Part shown: piece after piece, positions 27,709-36,950 of the stretch
Numbering within the stretch: position 1 is the stretch's first letter
Layout: each line of letters starts with the position of its first letter
Assembly: GCF_002250505.1 (NCBI RefSeq)
Contig: NZ_NJGY01000003.1
Span: 692,660 to 756,659, forward strand
Source: Janthinobacterium sp. PC23-8
Lineage (GTDB): Bacteria > Pseudomonadota > Gammaproteobacteria > Burkholderiales > Burkholderiaceae_D
Direction: 5' to 3'
Length of the DNA stretch: 64,000 nt
Notes under the pieces: generated by a model
Database searches by the model: none
What the model was told of the DNA's origin: nothing
What the model saw: only the letters and a program-made list of their open reading frames with translations
Program-made: the position numbers and the translations under genes

Positions 27709-28197
27709 CAAAACAACTCCTGTTGGTCTGGTTTGGGGAGGGAACATACGGCGCTGGGCCGACATTGAAATCATGCTATCACGGAAAGTTTTGCTATTTG
27801 AACCAGTTTTGGTTGAGAGCAATTCATAGCGATTTCCTCTGAATCCACCAATAAAATCGTATTTGTCGTTGCCGGCAGGCTGATGCATAGTGGGGAGCGG
27901 ACGCGTTTGCGCGGCCGGACCAAGCGCGGCGTTTTGCCCCTGGACGGTGGTTTGCATGGCGAGCGCGGCGGACTTTACAACAAAAAAACAACAACTGGCG
28001 CAGCGGGCAGGCACCGCGTTGAATGTTGCTGCGATGCCACATACTCCTGTCTTGAAAGTCATCCGGCCTGCCGTGTTCACGCTGCGTTGCGCGAGGCGCG
28101 GCCAGCGAGGCGCGGCTGAAGCGTGACCCCGCTGCAGTGTGACAACACATCGCGTAGAATAGAAAATAATTTCAATAAAGAAATTTATATTTCCATC
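27709..28197. other. Divergent intergenic region, no gene seen
   Basis: This 489-bp gap separates the divergently transcribed receptor and HD-GYP genes. I find no convincing small gene, repeat or RNA. The part nearest the HD-GYP gene is AT-rich (about 28155-28197) and probably holds its promoter. Confidence 0.5.
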
Positions 28198-29601
28198 ATG
28201 TCAATTTCAAACGCCACCTCGCTCCCTGCCAGCAGCATCAAGCTGTCCGAACTGATTGCCGCCCTGAGCCAGGCGCTGGACATTACCGAAGGGCAGCCGG
28301 AGGGCCATTGCATCCGTTGCTGCTGGATCGGCATGCATCTGGGCCGCGAGATCGGCATGAGCGATGACGACTTGTGGAATCTGTATTACACCCTGCTGCT
28401 CAAGGACCTCGGCTGCAGCAGCAACGCGGCGCGCATCTGCGAGCTGTACCTGACCGATGATCTGGCCTTCAAGCAAGGTTACAAGACAGTGGGCGACAGC
28501 CTGCCGCAGGTACTCAAATTCGTGCTCAAGCACACGGGGCTCAAAGCCGGCCTGGCCGAACGTTTCCGCACTGTCATGACGATCCTGCGCGACGGCCCGC
28601 GCATCGCCCAGGAGCTGGTGGCCACGCGCTGCCAGCGCGGCGCCGAGATCGCGCGCCTGCTGCGTTTCCCTGAAAGCGTGGCGGCCGGCATCTACAGCCT
28701 CGACGAGCACTACAATGGCCAGGGCAAGCCCGACAAACTGGCCGGTGAAGACATTCCCCTGTTCGCGCGCATCGCGCTGATGGCGCAGGTGATCGATGTG
28801 TTTCACACGGCCGACGGCGCCCGGGCGGCGCGCGCGGAAGTGCGCCATCGCGCCGGCAGCTGGTTCGATCCGCAGCTCGTCGCTGCCTTCGAGCGGGTCG
28901 CCGATTCGCGCGAATTCTGGTCCATGCTGGACTCGGAAGCCATCGGTGCGGCGGTGGCGCTGCTGGAGCCGGCCGCGCATATCGTGCCGGTCGATGAAGA
29001 TTACCTCGACGATATCGCCGCAGCCTTTGGCCAGGTGGTCGACTCGAAAAGTCCGTACACCAGCGGCCACAGCGAACGGGTGGCGCTGTACACCGACATG
29101 ATCGGCGAGGCGATGGGCCTGTCGCTGGAGCGGCGGCGCTGGCTCAAGCGCGGCGCCTTGCTGCATGACGTGGGCAAGCTCGGTGTCAGCAATAGCGTGC
29201 TCGACAAGGCCGGCAAGCTCGATGCCGACGAGTGGCTGGCGGTGCAGCTGCACGCGGGCTATACGGAAAAGATCCTGTCGCGCATCGACGCCTTTGCCGA
29301 ACTGGCCATCGTGGCGGCCGCCCACCATGAGCGGCTCGACGGCAAGGGTTATCCGCGCGGCATTTCCGGCGCTGCCATTTCGCTCGAAACGCGCATCATC
29401 ACCACCGCCGATATCTTTGACGCCATTACCGCCGACCGGCCGTACCGGGGACCGATCCCGATCCCGAAGGCGCTAGCCATCATGGCCGAGACGGTGGGCA
29501 CGGCGATCGATGCCGCGTGTTTCGCAGCGCTCAAGGCGGCGCTGGCGCGCCTGCCGGAACTGGATGCACCGGCGCCAGCGTCGGTGCCGCTGGCCGCCTG
29601 A
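28198..29601 (+). CDS. HD-GYP domain protein (probable c-di-GMP phosphodiesterase)
   Basis: The 467-aa protein ends in an HD-GYP domain with H323-D324-V-G-K327 and the diagnostic HHERLDGKGYP block (residues 376-386), the residues this family uses to bind metals and hydrolyse c-di-GMP. The N-terminal half has a second HD-like region (EGHCIRCCWIGMHLG then LLLKDLGCSS) in which the HD pair is KD, so it is probably inactive and sensory or structural. No signal peptide or membrane helix is seen, so it should be cytoplasmic. The ATG at 28198 starts the conserved protein; its ribosome binding site is weak. Confidence 0.88.
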   Translation: MSISNATSLPASSIKLSELIAALSQALDITEGQPEGHCIRCCWIGMHLGREIGMSDDDLWNLYYTLLLKDLGCSSNAARICELYLTDDLAFKQGYKTVGDSLPQVLKFVLKHTGLKAGLAERFRTVMTILRDGPRIAQELVATRCQRGAEIARLLRFPESVAAGIYSLDEHYNGQGKPDKLAGEDIPLFARIALMAQVIDVFHTADGARAARAEVRHRAGSWFDPQLVAAFERVADSREFWSMLDSEAIGAAVALLEPAAHIVPVDEDYLDDIAAAFGQVVDSKSPYTSGHSERVALYTDMIGEAMGLSLERRRWLKRGALLHDVGKLGVSNSVLDKAGKLDADEWLAVQLHAGYTEKILSRIDAFAELAIVAAAHHERLDGKGYPRGISGAAISLETRIITTADIFDAITADRPYRGPIPIPKALAIMAETVGTAIDAACFAALKAALARLPELDAPAPASVPLAA

Positions 29602-29607
29602 TGACCG

Positions 29608-29820
29608 TTAAATAGGAAAGGCGCCGGCGCCCGAGACATTCAGGCAGGCCACCTTGTCGCTGGAAAAATACTTCATTTGCCCCAGGCCGATGGCGTAGCA
29701 GCCCTCGGCCAGCGGCGTGATCGGCCCCGTGAGTTTTTCGCCACCGACCAGTGTCACCACCCATGGCGTGGCCGTCGTCTTGCCCGCATGGGCCAATGCT
29801 TGTTGTACCAGGTCCGACAT
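29608..29820 (-). CDS. Small protein of unknown function (70 aa)
   Basis: This 70-aa reading frame has a good ribosome binding site (GGAGG four bases before the ATG on the minus strand) and a plausible compact beta-strand pattern (TPWVVTLVGGEKLTGPITPLAEG). I do not recognise the family. No membrane segment or signal peptide is present. It is convergent with the HD-GYP gene, their stops being 6 nt apart. The MITE-like element begins 60 bp upstream of its start and could affect its promoter (inference). Confidence 0.6.
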   Translation of the reverse strand: MSDLVQQALAHAGKTTATPWVVTLVGGEKLTGPITPLAEGCYAIGLGQMKYFSSDKVACLNVSGAGAFPI

Positions 29821-29879
29821 GCTGCCTCCGATGCAAAGTTGAAAATCAGATCATAGCAGCCAGTGCCGATTTCCTGTGT

Positions 29880-30108
29880 TAAGTAAGTACCAAGAAATTA
29901 TTGTGAAATTATGACGAACAGAACCGGATGGCGGAGCAGGGAATTCGCGGGACCTGTCCCGCGCCTGCGCAACGGTATCGCCTTGCAAGGCGATACTCCC
30001 GCAAAGGCGCCCGCTGCGACGCAGTGCGAGCACTGCTAGCAGCGGGCAACGCCGCAGAGCGCCGGTTATGGAAGTCAGAATCCACAAGAATTTATGCGTA
30101 CTTACTTA
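29880..30108. mobile_element. MITE-like palindromic element with terminal inverted repeats
   Basis: The 229-bp segment is bounded by the perfect inverted repeat TAAGTAAGTAC (29880-29890) / GTACTTACTTA (30098-30108). The similarity continues inward to about 24 matches of 31. Both ends sit at TA, as expected for a TA target duplication (IS630/mariner style; inference). Inside are three perfect palindromic structures: an 8-bp stem at 29946-29963, a 22-bp palindrome at 29975-29996, and a nested structure at 30009-30047 with a 9-bp outer and 7-bp inner stem. No coding frame fits. A non-autonomous transposable element or a REP-like structural element are the main options. Confidence 0.65.
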
Positions 30109-30119
30109 GCCAGCGGCGA

Positions 30120-30563
30120 TCACAAATCGGCCGGCAGGCCAAGGTCCGCCAGCTGCCACTCCAGCATGCCGCGCCGGCGCAGCACGAAGCTGGCCGCCGC
30201 ATCACCGGCGCCGGCGCGGCGCAGCACCACCTCGTTCCAGGAACGGTAAGACAGGCGGAAATCGTGGCGGCTGCCGTCCATGCCTTCCTTGCCGTGCATG
30301 ATCAACAAGGTCAGGCCCGGCGGCGAGACGATGGCGTCGAGCATTTGCCCGAGCTCATCCTCGCTGCCCGCATCGCCGGCCGCGCGCAGTTGCCGGGCCA
30401 CGCTGGCGCGCAGTGCCGGCAGATCGGCCTGCTGCGCCAGGCTGGCCGTGCGGACCGAGCGGGCGGCCATGCTGATGCGGTACATGGCGATATACGGGCT
30501 GACATAGGTCAGGCCGACGGCGGCTACGGTAAAAATCGCCGCGACGGTGTGCTTTCTTTTCAT
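30120..30563 (-). CDS. DUF2939 family protein
   Basis: The 147-aa product has an N-terminal hydrophobic segment (VAAIFTVAAVGLTYVSPYIAMYRIS, residues ~6-30), a membrane anchor or uncleaved signal. It is followed by LPALRASVARQLRAA and the SPPGLTLLIMHGKEG region typical of DUF2939. The function of the family is unknown. The ATG at 30563 is chosen because the hydrophobic segment begins just after it; the longer frame adds a sequence without family features. Its 3' end lies 12 bp from the MITE-like element. Confidence 0.75.
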   Translation of the reverse strand: MKRKHTVAAIFTVAAVGLTYVSPYIAMYRISMAARSVRTASLAQQADLPALRASVARQLRAAGDAGSEDELGQMLDAIVSPPGLTLLIMHGKEGMDGSRHDFRLSYRSWNEVVLRRAGAGDAAASFVLRRRGMLEWQLADLGLPADL

Positions 30564-30672
30564 GTCTCGGTCTTGGAATGATGGGAGCGGCCGTGATTTT
30601 ACCCGGTGAGGCGCAGCAGATGGTGTAGCATGCGTGCCGGCGCGCGCCAAGCGCCGCATTACCGAGGACTCC

Positions 30673-31509
30673 ATGAATATCATTATCAATCAGGTGCTGC
30701 AGTCGTATGTGGACCCGCTGACCGAGAGCGAATACGCGGCGCTCGAGCGCAGCTTGCTGGCCGAAGGCTGCCGCGATGCGCTGGTGCTGTGGAATGACGT
30801 GCTGATCGACGGCCACAACCGCTATGCCATCTGCCGCAAGCACAACATCGACTTCAACACCATCCAGAACAGCAGCTTCGAGTCGCTCGACGACGTGATG
30901 CTGTGGATGATCGACAATCATCTGGCGCGGCGCAGCGTGTCGGATTTCCAGCGCGGCGTGCTGGCGCTGCGAAAAAAAGAAATCGTTGCCGCGCGCAGCC
31001 CGGCGCCGGCCCCCGCCGATGCGTCGGACGGCGAAGCTGCGCCCAAGCCGGCCATGAGCACGCGCGAAGACGTGGCCAGGGCCGCGCGCCTTTCCAGCAA
31101 CCAGATCAGCCAGATCGAAAAAATCCAGAAGGCGGCCACGCCGGAGCTGGTTGAAGCGGTGCGTTCGGGCACGATTTCCATCAATGCGGCGGCCACGGTG
31201 GCGTCCTTGCCGCAGGAAGAACAGGTGGCGGCCGTGGCCGGCGGCAAGAAGCTGCTGCGCCAGGCGGCCAAGGAGATCCGCGAACAGCGTGCCGCCACGC
31301 GCCCGCCGCGCGAACCGAAGACGCCGCATGTGTCCCAGGATACCGCTGAAACGGGCAATGAGCCGTGGGCGGAGGCTGCGGCGCAGGCGCCGGGCGAAGT
31401 GGAGCGCTTGCGCGGCGAGCTGGCGGTGTTAAAGCAGCGCAATGTGCAGTTGCAGGCGGAAAACAGGGAGCTGAACCAGCGGATTGCGGCGCTGATCGAC
31501 GGCTCCTGA
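30673..31509 (+). CDS. Orphan ParB-like nuclease/partition-domain protein
   Basis: This 278-aa protein begins with a ParB N-terminal-like domain (residues ~8-100: LTESEYAALERSLLAEG, VLIDGHNRYAICRKHNI, LDDVMLWMIDNHLARRS). A KorB/ParB-like helix-turn-helix region follows (STREDVARAARLSSNQISQIEKIQ), and then a C-terminal coiled coil (VERLRGELAVLKQRNVQLQAENRELNQRI). No parA partner or parS-like site is next to it, so a chromosome partition role is unlikely; transcriptional regulation is more plausible (inference). GAGGA precedes the ATG by 4 nt. Confidence 0.75.
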   Translation: MNIIINQVLQSYVDPLTESEYAALERSLLAEGCRDALVLWNDVLIDGHNRYAICRKHNIDFNTIQNSSFESLDDVMLWMIDNHLARRSVSDFQRGVLALRKKEIVAARSPAPAPADASDGEAAPKPAMSTREDVARAARLSSNQISQIEKIQKAATPELVEAVRSGTISINAAATVASLPQEEQVAAVAGGKKLLRQAAKEIREQRAATRPPREPKTPHVSQDTAETGNEPWAEAAAQAPGEVERLRGELAVLKQRNVQLQAENRELNQRIAALIDGS

Positions 31510-31625
31510 TTACACCGCATCGCCAATATGCGCCGCTTCAACGGAGGCTGTCGCAACGCTGCCAACGGACTTATAATGGCGCCTCCCGGCACGTGGCAAA
31601 TCGACTCCAGACAGGACAGGCAGCA

Positions 31626-32174
31626 GTGGCAAAACTTTATTTCCGGTATTCCGCAATGAACGCGGGCAAGTCGACGGCCTTGTTGCAGGTCGCGCACAAC
31701 TATGAAGAGCAGGGCCAGCAAGTGCGCCTGTACACGGCCGCCATCGACAGCCGTTATGGCGTGGGCCGCGTCACTTCACGGCTGGGGCCGCAAAGAGTGG
31801 TCGATATTTTCGACGCCGACACCAATTTTCTGGTTGATATTGCGCAAGTGGCCTGCCTGCTGGTCGACGAAGCGCAGTTTCTCAGCACCCGGCAGGTGCA
31901 GCAATTGCATCAGCTGGCGCAAGTGAAGGGCGTGCCCGTCATCTGCTACGGCCTGCGCACCGACTTCAAGGGCGAACCGTTTCCCGGCTCGGCCTATCTG
32001 CTGGCGCTGGCCGACGATATCGAAGAATTGAAGAACATCTGCACCTGCGGAAAAAAGGCCACCATGAATATCCGCGTGGACGAGCAGGGCCGCCGCATCA
32101 AGGAAGGTGAGCAGATCAGTATTGGCGGCAATGAGTCGTACCGCCAGGCGTGCGGCCGCTGTTTTTACTCCTAA
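31626..32174 (+). CDS. tdk: Thymidine kinase
   Basis: The enzyme phosphorylates thymidine to dTMP with ATP in the pyrimidine salvage pathway. The 182-aa protein has the P-loop SAMNAGKST (residues 9-17), Walker B LLVDEAQFL, the lasso segment GLRTDFKGEPFPGS and zinc-binding cysteines (CTCGKK and CGRCF). It uses a GTG start at 31626, because the next in-frame ATG lies inside the P-loop. The type II thymidine kinase family is unmistakable. It is convergent with a chemoreceptor gene. Confidence 0.95.
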   Translation: MAKLYFRYSAMNAGKSTALLQVAHNYEEQGQQVRLYTAAIDSRYGVGRVTSRLGPQRVVDIFDADTNFLVDIAQVACLLVDEAQFLSTRQVQQLHQLAQVKGVPVICYGLRTDFKGEPFPGSAYLLALADDIEELKNICTCGKKATMNIRVDEQGRRIKEGEQISIGGNESYRQACGRCFYS

Positions 32175-32217
32175 GCCTGCGTAGCACCGGTCCAGGGCTG
32201 AGAAACATTCGCACCGA

Positions 32218-32238
32218 CGAACATGGCGTACATGTTCG
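32218..32238. terminator. Possible hairpin terminator between tdk and a chemoreceptor gene
   Basis: CGAACATG and CATGTTCG form a perfect 8-bp stem around GCGTA in the gap between convergent genes. There is no T-tract on either strand, so intrinsic termination would be weak. Confidence 0.45.
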
Positions 32239-32252
32239 TGAAGGCGACCAGG

Positions 32253-33848
32253 TTAATTGAGCAGCGCCACTGCCTGTGGCTTGTCCGGCGTACCGACGGT
32301 GAAACGCGCCACGGTGGCGCGCAGGCCTGTGGCCTGGTTGGCCAGGGCATGTGCGGCGGCGGTGGCTTGCTCGACCAGGGCGGCATTTTGCTGCGTGACA
32401 TCGTCCATGCTGATAATGGCCGAGTTGACCTGCTCGACGCCAGCGCGCTGTTCCACCGAGGCCGTCACCACTTCACGCATGATACCGCTCACGTGGGAAA
32501 TCGATTGCGTGATCTCGGCCATGGAGCGCCCGGCTTCCTGCACGGCGGCCGAGCCGATATCGATGTCGGATGCCGACCCCATGATCAAGCCGCGTATCTC
32601 TTGCGACGCAGCAGCGCAGCGCTGTGCCAGCGCACGCACTTCGCTGGCAACCACCGCAAAGCCACGCCCTTGTTCGCCCGCGCGAGCCGCTTCGACGGCC
32701 GCATTGAGCGCGAGGATATTGGTCTGGAAAGCGATGCCTTCGATCGTGGAGATGACCTCCGTCATGCGTTTGCTGCCACTGGACACCTTGTTCATCGCCG
32801 CAAGCACCCGCTGCACGACTTCGCCGCCACTATTTGATCTGTGCAATGCCTGTTCCGCCACGACCTGGCCTTGCAGCGCATTGTTGCTGTTGTTGCCGAT
32901 GGTCGAGGTGATTTCTTCCATGCTGGCGGCCGTTTCCTCCAGCGCGGCGGCTTGCGCTTCGGTACGGCGCGACAGATCGTTATTGCCTTCGGCGATTTCG
33001 CCGGCGGAGTTGGCGATGGCGTCTGCCGAGCCTTTGATCTCGGTTACCATGAGGTTCAGGCTGATGCGCATCTGTTCCAGCGAGGCGATCAGGCTGCCAC
33101 TCGGCACATTCAAGGTATTGACTGAAAATGCCAGGTTGCCATTGGCGATCTCGCGGGCAATGGCCTGCGCGTCATCGGGATCGCCACCCAGCTGTTTCAT
33201 GGTACTGCGCGTCAGACGGATGCTGACGATCACGCTCACCACCAGGGCGGCCAGCGACAGCAGCAATATCGTCGAATAGATGGTCGATGCATTGCTTTTC
33301 GCCTCGACGCTGGCCTGCTGGTTCAGTGCGATTTCCTTGTCCTTCAAGGCTACCGCGGCGCCTGTCCATTTGCGTTGTTTTGGCCGCAGGTCGGTGAGCG
33401 CCAGATGGACCGCCCGTTCGACATCATTGTTCACCGCGGCCTCCAGCACTGCATTGAATGCAGGCAGCGCTGCGGCTTCATATTCCCCGAGTTGCGCAAA
33501 CAGGCGCTTTTCTTCTTCGGTCGTGCCTTGCTCAAGCTCGAACATCCGCCCCAGTTTCAGATAAGCGTCGCGGTAGATGGCTTCCTGTAATCTGATGCGT
33601 TCGACTTCTTGCGCCACCAGTTGCGGATCGGTAAACAGGAGGACATTGCGCACCGCAATCAGGCGGTCCTGGATGGACACCTGCAATTGCACTGCGTACA
33701 GCATCTCGGGGTTGTTGATCTCGAGCGTAGCGACCATGTTCTGGTTGAGTCTTTTAACGCCGGCAATGCCGGTAGCGCCGATCAGCAGTGACAACACGGT
33801 CAGCAATCCCAGGCTCAGCATTAACCGGGTTTTCAACTTCAATTTCAT
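32253..33848 (-). CDS. Methyl-accepting chemotaxis protein (4HB sensor)
   Basis: The 531-aa chemoreceptor has a membrane helix at ~6-30, a periplasmic four-helix-bundle type domain, a second helix near 190-212 and a HAMP region. The signalling domain has the invariant hairpin [37 protein letters not shown]. It signals to CheA/CheW. There is no C-terminal pentapeptide tether for CheR/CheB. The ATG at 33848 is chosen over one 13 codons upstream because the [12 protein letters not shown] membrane start follows directly. It is divergent from a tetR gene, with an operator-like palindrome between them. Confidence 0.93.
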   Translation of the reverse strand: MKLKLKTRLMLSLGLLTVLSLLIGATGIAGVKRLNQNMVATLEINNPEMLYAVQLQVSIQDRLIAVRNVLLFTDPQLVAQEVERIRLQEAIYRDAYLKLGRMFELEQGTTEEEKRLFAQLGEYEAAALPAFNAVLEAAVNNDVERAVHLALTDLRPKQRKWTGAAVALKDKEIALNQQASVEAKSNASTIYSTILLLSLAALVVSVIVSIRLTRSTMKQLGGDPDDAQAIAREIANGNLAFSVNTLNVPSGSLIASLEQMRISLNLMVTEIKGSADAIANSAGEIAEGNNDLSRRTEAQAAALEETAASMEEITSTIGNNSNNALQGQVVAEQALHRSNSGGEVVQRVLAAMNKVSSGSKRMTEVISTIEGIAFQTNILALNAAVEAARAGEQGRGFAVVASEVRALAQRCAAASQEIRGLIMGSASDIDIGSAAVQEAGRSMAEITQSISHVSGIMREVVTASVEQRAGVEQVNSAIISMDDVTQQNAALVEQATAAAHALANQATGLRATVARFTVGTPDKPQAVALLN

Positions 33849-33865
33849 TACCTTACCTTTTTTAA

Positions 33866-33882
33866 CTATACTGTACGTATAG
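33866..33882. promoter_or_regulatory. Operator-like inverted repeat between chemoreceptor and tetR
   Basis: CTATAC and GTATAG are separated by five bases, 18 bp upstream of the chemoreceptor ATG and within the divergent promoter region. It is a natural candidate for the binding site of the neighbouring TetR protein (inference). Confidence 0.5.
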
Positions 33883-34004
33883 TACACTGTTAACCAAAGG
33901 AAATGACAGTTGCATAGTGTTCAGTAATATTGTTGGGTGTGATAGCGTTGTTAGGCAGCCGCATGCATAGTAGAATTACGCACTACTACTTGCCCCCTCT
34001 ATCA

Positions 34005-34577
34005 ATGGTCATAGCTCACGGCGCGCGTGCCAGCAATCGCGATGCGCTTCTCGATGCATTGGAATGCATTATTTCCGAAGGTAGCGTGCATGATGTCACC
34101 CTCGATGGCGTCGCAGCGCGCGCCGGCATTACCAAAGGGGGGCTGATCTATCACTTCAAGTCCAAGGAAGTCTTGCTGCACGCGCTGGTCGAGCGCATGC
34201 GGCTGCGCCTGCATGCCTATTGTGTCGACCCGATGCTCGATGCCCGCATGGCGCTCAAGAAGTTTTTGATTGCCCGTATCCATTACGCTTTTGCCATGGG
34301 GCCGCAGGAAAAGAAAGTCATGGCCAATCTGCTGGCGGCGGCATCGACCTATCCCTCCTTGATGGGGCCGGTCAGGACCATGTATGACAGCGGCCTGGAC
34401 GGCCTGGCGCGTGTGGCCGATACGGCTGGCCTGGCCTTGTCCGTATGGACTGCGCTCGATGGCTTTGTGCTGCTCGAAATGCTGGGCGTGCGCCAGTTCT
34501 CGGCGGTGGAAAAGGAACAGATGCAGGCAACGCTGCTGATGCTGGTCGAGCAGCAGTTTGCCGCATCGGCCAGATGA
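34005..34577 (+). CDS. TetR family transcriptional regulator
   Basis: The protein has a TetR helix-turn-helix (residues ~31-58: TLDGVAARAGITKGGLIYHFKSKEVLL) and an all-helical C-terminal ligand domain. From the ATG at 34005 it is 190 aa, giving the usual ~13 residues before the DNA-binding domain. An ATG at 33963, with AGG upstream, would add 14 residues and is also possible. It is divergent from the chemoreceptor gene and probably represses itself, the chemoreceptor or both (inference). The ligand is unknown. Confidence 0.85.
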   Translation: MVIAHGARASNRDALLDALECIISEGSVHDVTLDGVAARAGITKGGLIYHFKSKEVLLHALVERMRLRLHAYCVDPMLDARMALKKFLIARIHYAFAMGPQEKKVMANLLAAASTYPSLMGPVRTMYDSGLDGLARVADTAGLALSVWTALDGFVLLEMLGVRQFSAVEKEQMQATLLMLVEQQFAASAR

Positions 34578-34649
34578 AATGAAGTAGATCCTTCAATGGA
34601 TGATCGCCCGGTCCGCCTGCTGCCATTTAATCACTTTCAGTGCAAGTTG

Positions 34650-34922
34650 TCATTCAGCGACCGGCGTGCCCACATCGGCATCATCCGACAAGGCCAGGTC
34701 GCCGCGCTCGAACGCGGCAAGAATCTCATTGGCGCGCGCCACATCGTGCTCGCGCACCAGGATGCGCGCACCGCCGATGGCTGCGGCCAACAGCATGTCG
34801 GCCTGCATGTGCTGGTCGTCCGTCAGCAGCACGTCGATGCCGGCGGCGGCCAGGCAGCCGCGGATGACGTGGGCGTCGGTGGGGATCATCAGGCGGGCAA
34901 TCAAAACGTAGTCGTCGTGCAT
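34650..34922 (-). CDS. DUF2007 family small protein
   Basis: This 90-aa protein matches the DUF2007 (putative prokaryotic signal transducing protein) pattern: an N-terminal strand VLIARLMIPTDAHVIRGCLAAAGIDVLLTDD, then GGARILVREHDVARANEIL. It has a ferredoxin-like alpha/beta layout and no membrane segment. The function is unknown. It is flanked by the tetR gene and a second chemoreceptor gene, and the relation to either is unclear. Confidence 0.75.
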   Translation of the reverse strand: MHDDYVLIARLMIPTDAHVIRGCLAAAGIDVLLTDDQHMQADMLLAAAIGGARILVREHDVARANEILAAFERGDLALSDDADVGTPVAE

Positions 34923-34979
34923 GGAGTCTCCCGGCAGTGGCTGTGCTTCGATCTTAGCATTGCCGGGTCGTTATCGCGT

Positions 34980-36950
34980 TTACAGCTTGAACACGCCGAC
35001 GACTCTTTCCATTTCATGCGCCTGTTCCTGCAGCGCATCGGCGGCGGCCGCCGCTTCTTCCACCAGCGCCGCGTTCTGCTGGGTCACCTGGTCCATCTGG
35101 GCGATGGCCTGGTTGACCTGGTCGATGCCGCTGCGCTGCTCTTGGCTCGCTTGCGCCACTTCCGCCATCAGGGCGCTGACCTTGTGCACGCTGTCAACGA
35201 CCTTGTCGATGGTGGCGCCGGCCTGGCTCACTTGCGCATGGCCCAGGTCGACCGTGCTGGACGAAGCCTGGATCAGGTCCTTGATTTCTTTCGCCGCCGC
35301 GCTTGAGCGGTGAGCCAGGTTGCGCACTTCGGTGGCGACCACGGCAAAGCCACGTCCCTGTTCACCGGCGCGCGCCGCTTCCACCGCCGCGTTCAGGGCC
35401 AGGATATTGGTTTGAAACGCAATACCGTCGATCACGCCGATAATGTCGGTGATCTTGCCCGACGAACTGCGGATCGCTTCCATGGTGCTGGTGACCTGCG
35501 CCACCGCCGCGCCGCCTTCGGCCGCCAGGCTCGACGAGGTTTGCGCCAGGCTGCTGGCCTGCCGCACATGGTCGACGTTCTGGCGCACGGTCGAGCTCAG
35601 TTCTTCCATCGAGGCGGCGGTTTCTTCCAGTGAACTGGCCTGCTGTTCCGTGCGGCTCGACAAGTCGAGGTTGCCGCTGGCGATTTCGCCCGAGGCGGTG
35701 GCGATCTGGCCTGAACTGCTGCGCACCTGGCCCACCACTTTCGACAGGTTGTCGCTGATATGGTTCAGCGCGCGCAGCAGGCGGCCGATTTCGTCTTCGC
35801 TGCTGGTGTCGAGGTGCACCGTCAGGTCACCGCCGGCGATCTGTTCGGCGGCCGCTTCGGCCAGCCCCAGCGGACGCGCGATCAGCTTGCGTACCAGCAA
35901 GTACAGCAGCACGGCAAACACCAGCAGGGCGATCAGGCCCGAGATGGCCAGCTGGTTGCGCATCTGGCGCGCTTCGAGCGTGATTTCATCGGTGAAGGTG
36001 CCGCCGGCAATGATCCAGCGCCACTGCTTGAATTCACGGAAGTACAGCTGCTTTTCGCGCGCGGTGGCAGCGGTTTGGCCGGGCGCGGTCCAGGTGTAGC
36101 GCATGGCGCCGTTTTTCTGCGCGATCATGTCCTGGATAAACAGGCGGCCGTCGCTGGCCTTGAAGTCGAGCGCGCTCTTGCCTTCGCTGTTCGGGTGCAG
36201 CACCAGCTGGCCATAGTTGGCGCCGGGCGTTGTGTCGATGATGTAGATATAGCCGGTCTGGCCGATCTTCACCTGGCGAATCTTCTCTTTGAGCATCGCC
36301 AGATTTTTCGTGATGTCGAGGCCGATGAACAGCACCCCCACCACCTTGCCGGCGGCGTTGCGCACCGGATCATACTGGGTGATGTATTGCTTGCCAAACA
36401 GGGTTGCCATGCCGACATAGCTCTGGCCGGCGCGCAGCAGGGCGTAGCTGGGGTGGCTGTGGTCGAGTTCGGTACCGATGGCCCGTTCGCCATCCTGCTT
36501 TTTCAGCGAGGTGCTGATGCGCACGAATTCGTCGCCGCTGGCGGCAAAAATGGTGGCGATCACGCCGGTTTGCGCGGTGTAGCGGTCGACCAGCGAGGTA
36601 TCGAGGTTCAGGACATTGACGCCATTGGACAGCTGCGGCGTGGCCTTGCCGGCCACCGCCACCATGGTGGCGCTATCAATCGTGAAGGGACCCGGGAATT
36701 CGTTCGCGAACAGGCGCGCAAAACTGGCCGCTTCATTGACCATGGCCGTATGAAATACCTCGGTGGTGGTCATGACGCTGCCCAGTTCGCTGTTGACCGC
36801 CGCTGCCGCGCGCTGCTCCAGCACATGCGAGGTGCGCATGCTCATCAGGGTCGTCAGGCTGGCCAGGATCAGGCTCACCAGTGCAAACGTAAACACGGTG
36901 ATCTTGCCGCCGACACTCCAGTGCCGGGGATGAATGGAAATTTTCTGCAT
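34980..36950 (-). CDS. Methyl-accepting chemotaxis protein with Cache-type sensor
   Basis: The 656-aa chemoreceptor has an N-terminal membrane helix (~15-38) and a large periplasmic domain of Cache_3-Cache_2 type ([29 protein letters not shown], then [28 protein letters not shown]). A second helix follows ([15 protein letters not shown]), then HAMP and a signalling domain with the invariant [37 protein letters not shown]. Cache domains commonly bind small organic ligands; the ligand is unknown here. The ATG at 36950 is preferred because the basic segment and membrane helix follow it. No close ribosome binding site is visible. Confidence 0.93.
   Translation of the reverse strand: MQKISIHPRHWSVGGKITVFTFALVSLILASLTTLMSMRTSHVLEQRAAAAVNSELGSVMTTTEVFHTAMVNEAASFARLFANEFPGPFTIDSATMVAVAGKATPQLSNGVNVLNLDTSLVDRYTAQTGVIATIFAASGDEFVRISTSLKKQDGERAIGTELDHSHPSYALLRAGQSYVGMATLFGKQYITQYDPVRNAAGKVVGVLFIGLDITKNLAMLKEKIRQVKIGQTGYIYIIDTTPGANYGQLVLHPNSEGKSALDFKASDGRLFIQDMIAQKNGAMRYTWTAPGQTAATAREKQLYFREFKQWRWIIAGGTFTDEITLEARQMRNQLAISGLIALLVFAVLLYLLVRKLIARPLGLAEAAAEQIAGGDLTVHLDTSSEDEIGRLLRALNHISDNLSKVVGQVRSSSGQIATASGEIASGNLDLSSRTEQQASSLEETAASMEELSSTVRQNVDHVRQASSLAQTSSSLAAEGGAAVAQVTSTMEAIRSSSGKITDIIGVIDGIAFQTNILALNAAVEAARAGEQGRGFAVVATEVRNLAHRSSAAAKEIKDLIQASSSTVDLGHAQVSQAGATIDKVVDSVHKVSALMAEVAQASQEQRSGIDQVNQAIAQMDQVTQQNAALVEEAAAAADALQEQAHEMERVVGVFKL

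Noticed and set aside
25408..27768. 786-codon + strand open frame opposite the TonB-dependent receptor
   Set aside because: Composition shadow rich in Val/Ala/Gly/His; the - strand frame has signal peptide, plug and barrel end.
27709..28080. Upstream extension of the receptor reading frame
   Set aside because: The extension lacks a signal peptide; AGGAG and a clean signal sequence start at 27708.
29880..30108. Integron attC site or CRISPR-like structure
   Set aside because: No integrase, no R'/R'' core (GTTRRRY), no direct repeat-spacer pattern; terminal inverted repeats fit a MITE-like element better.
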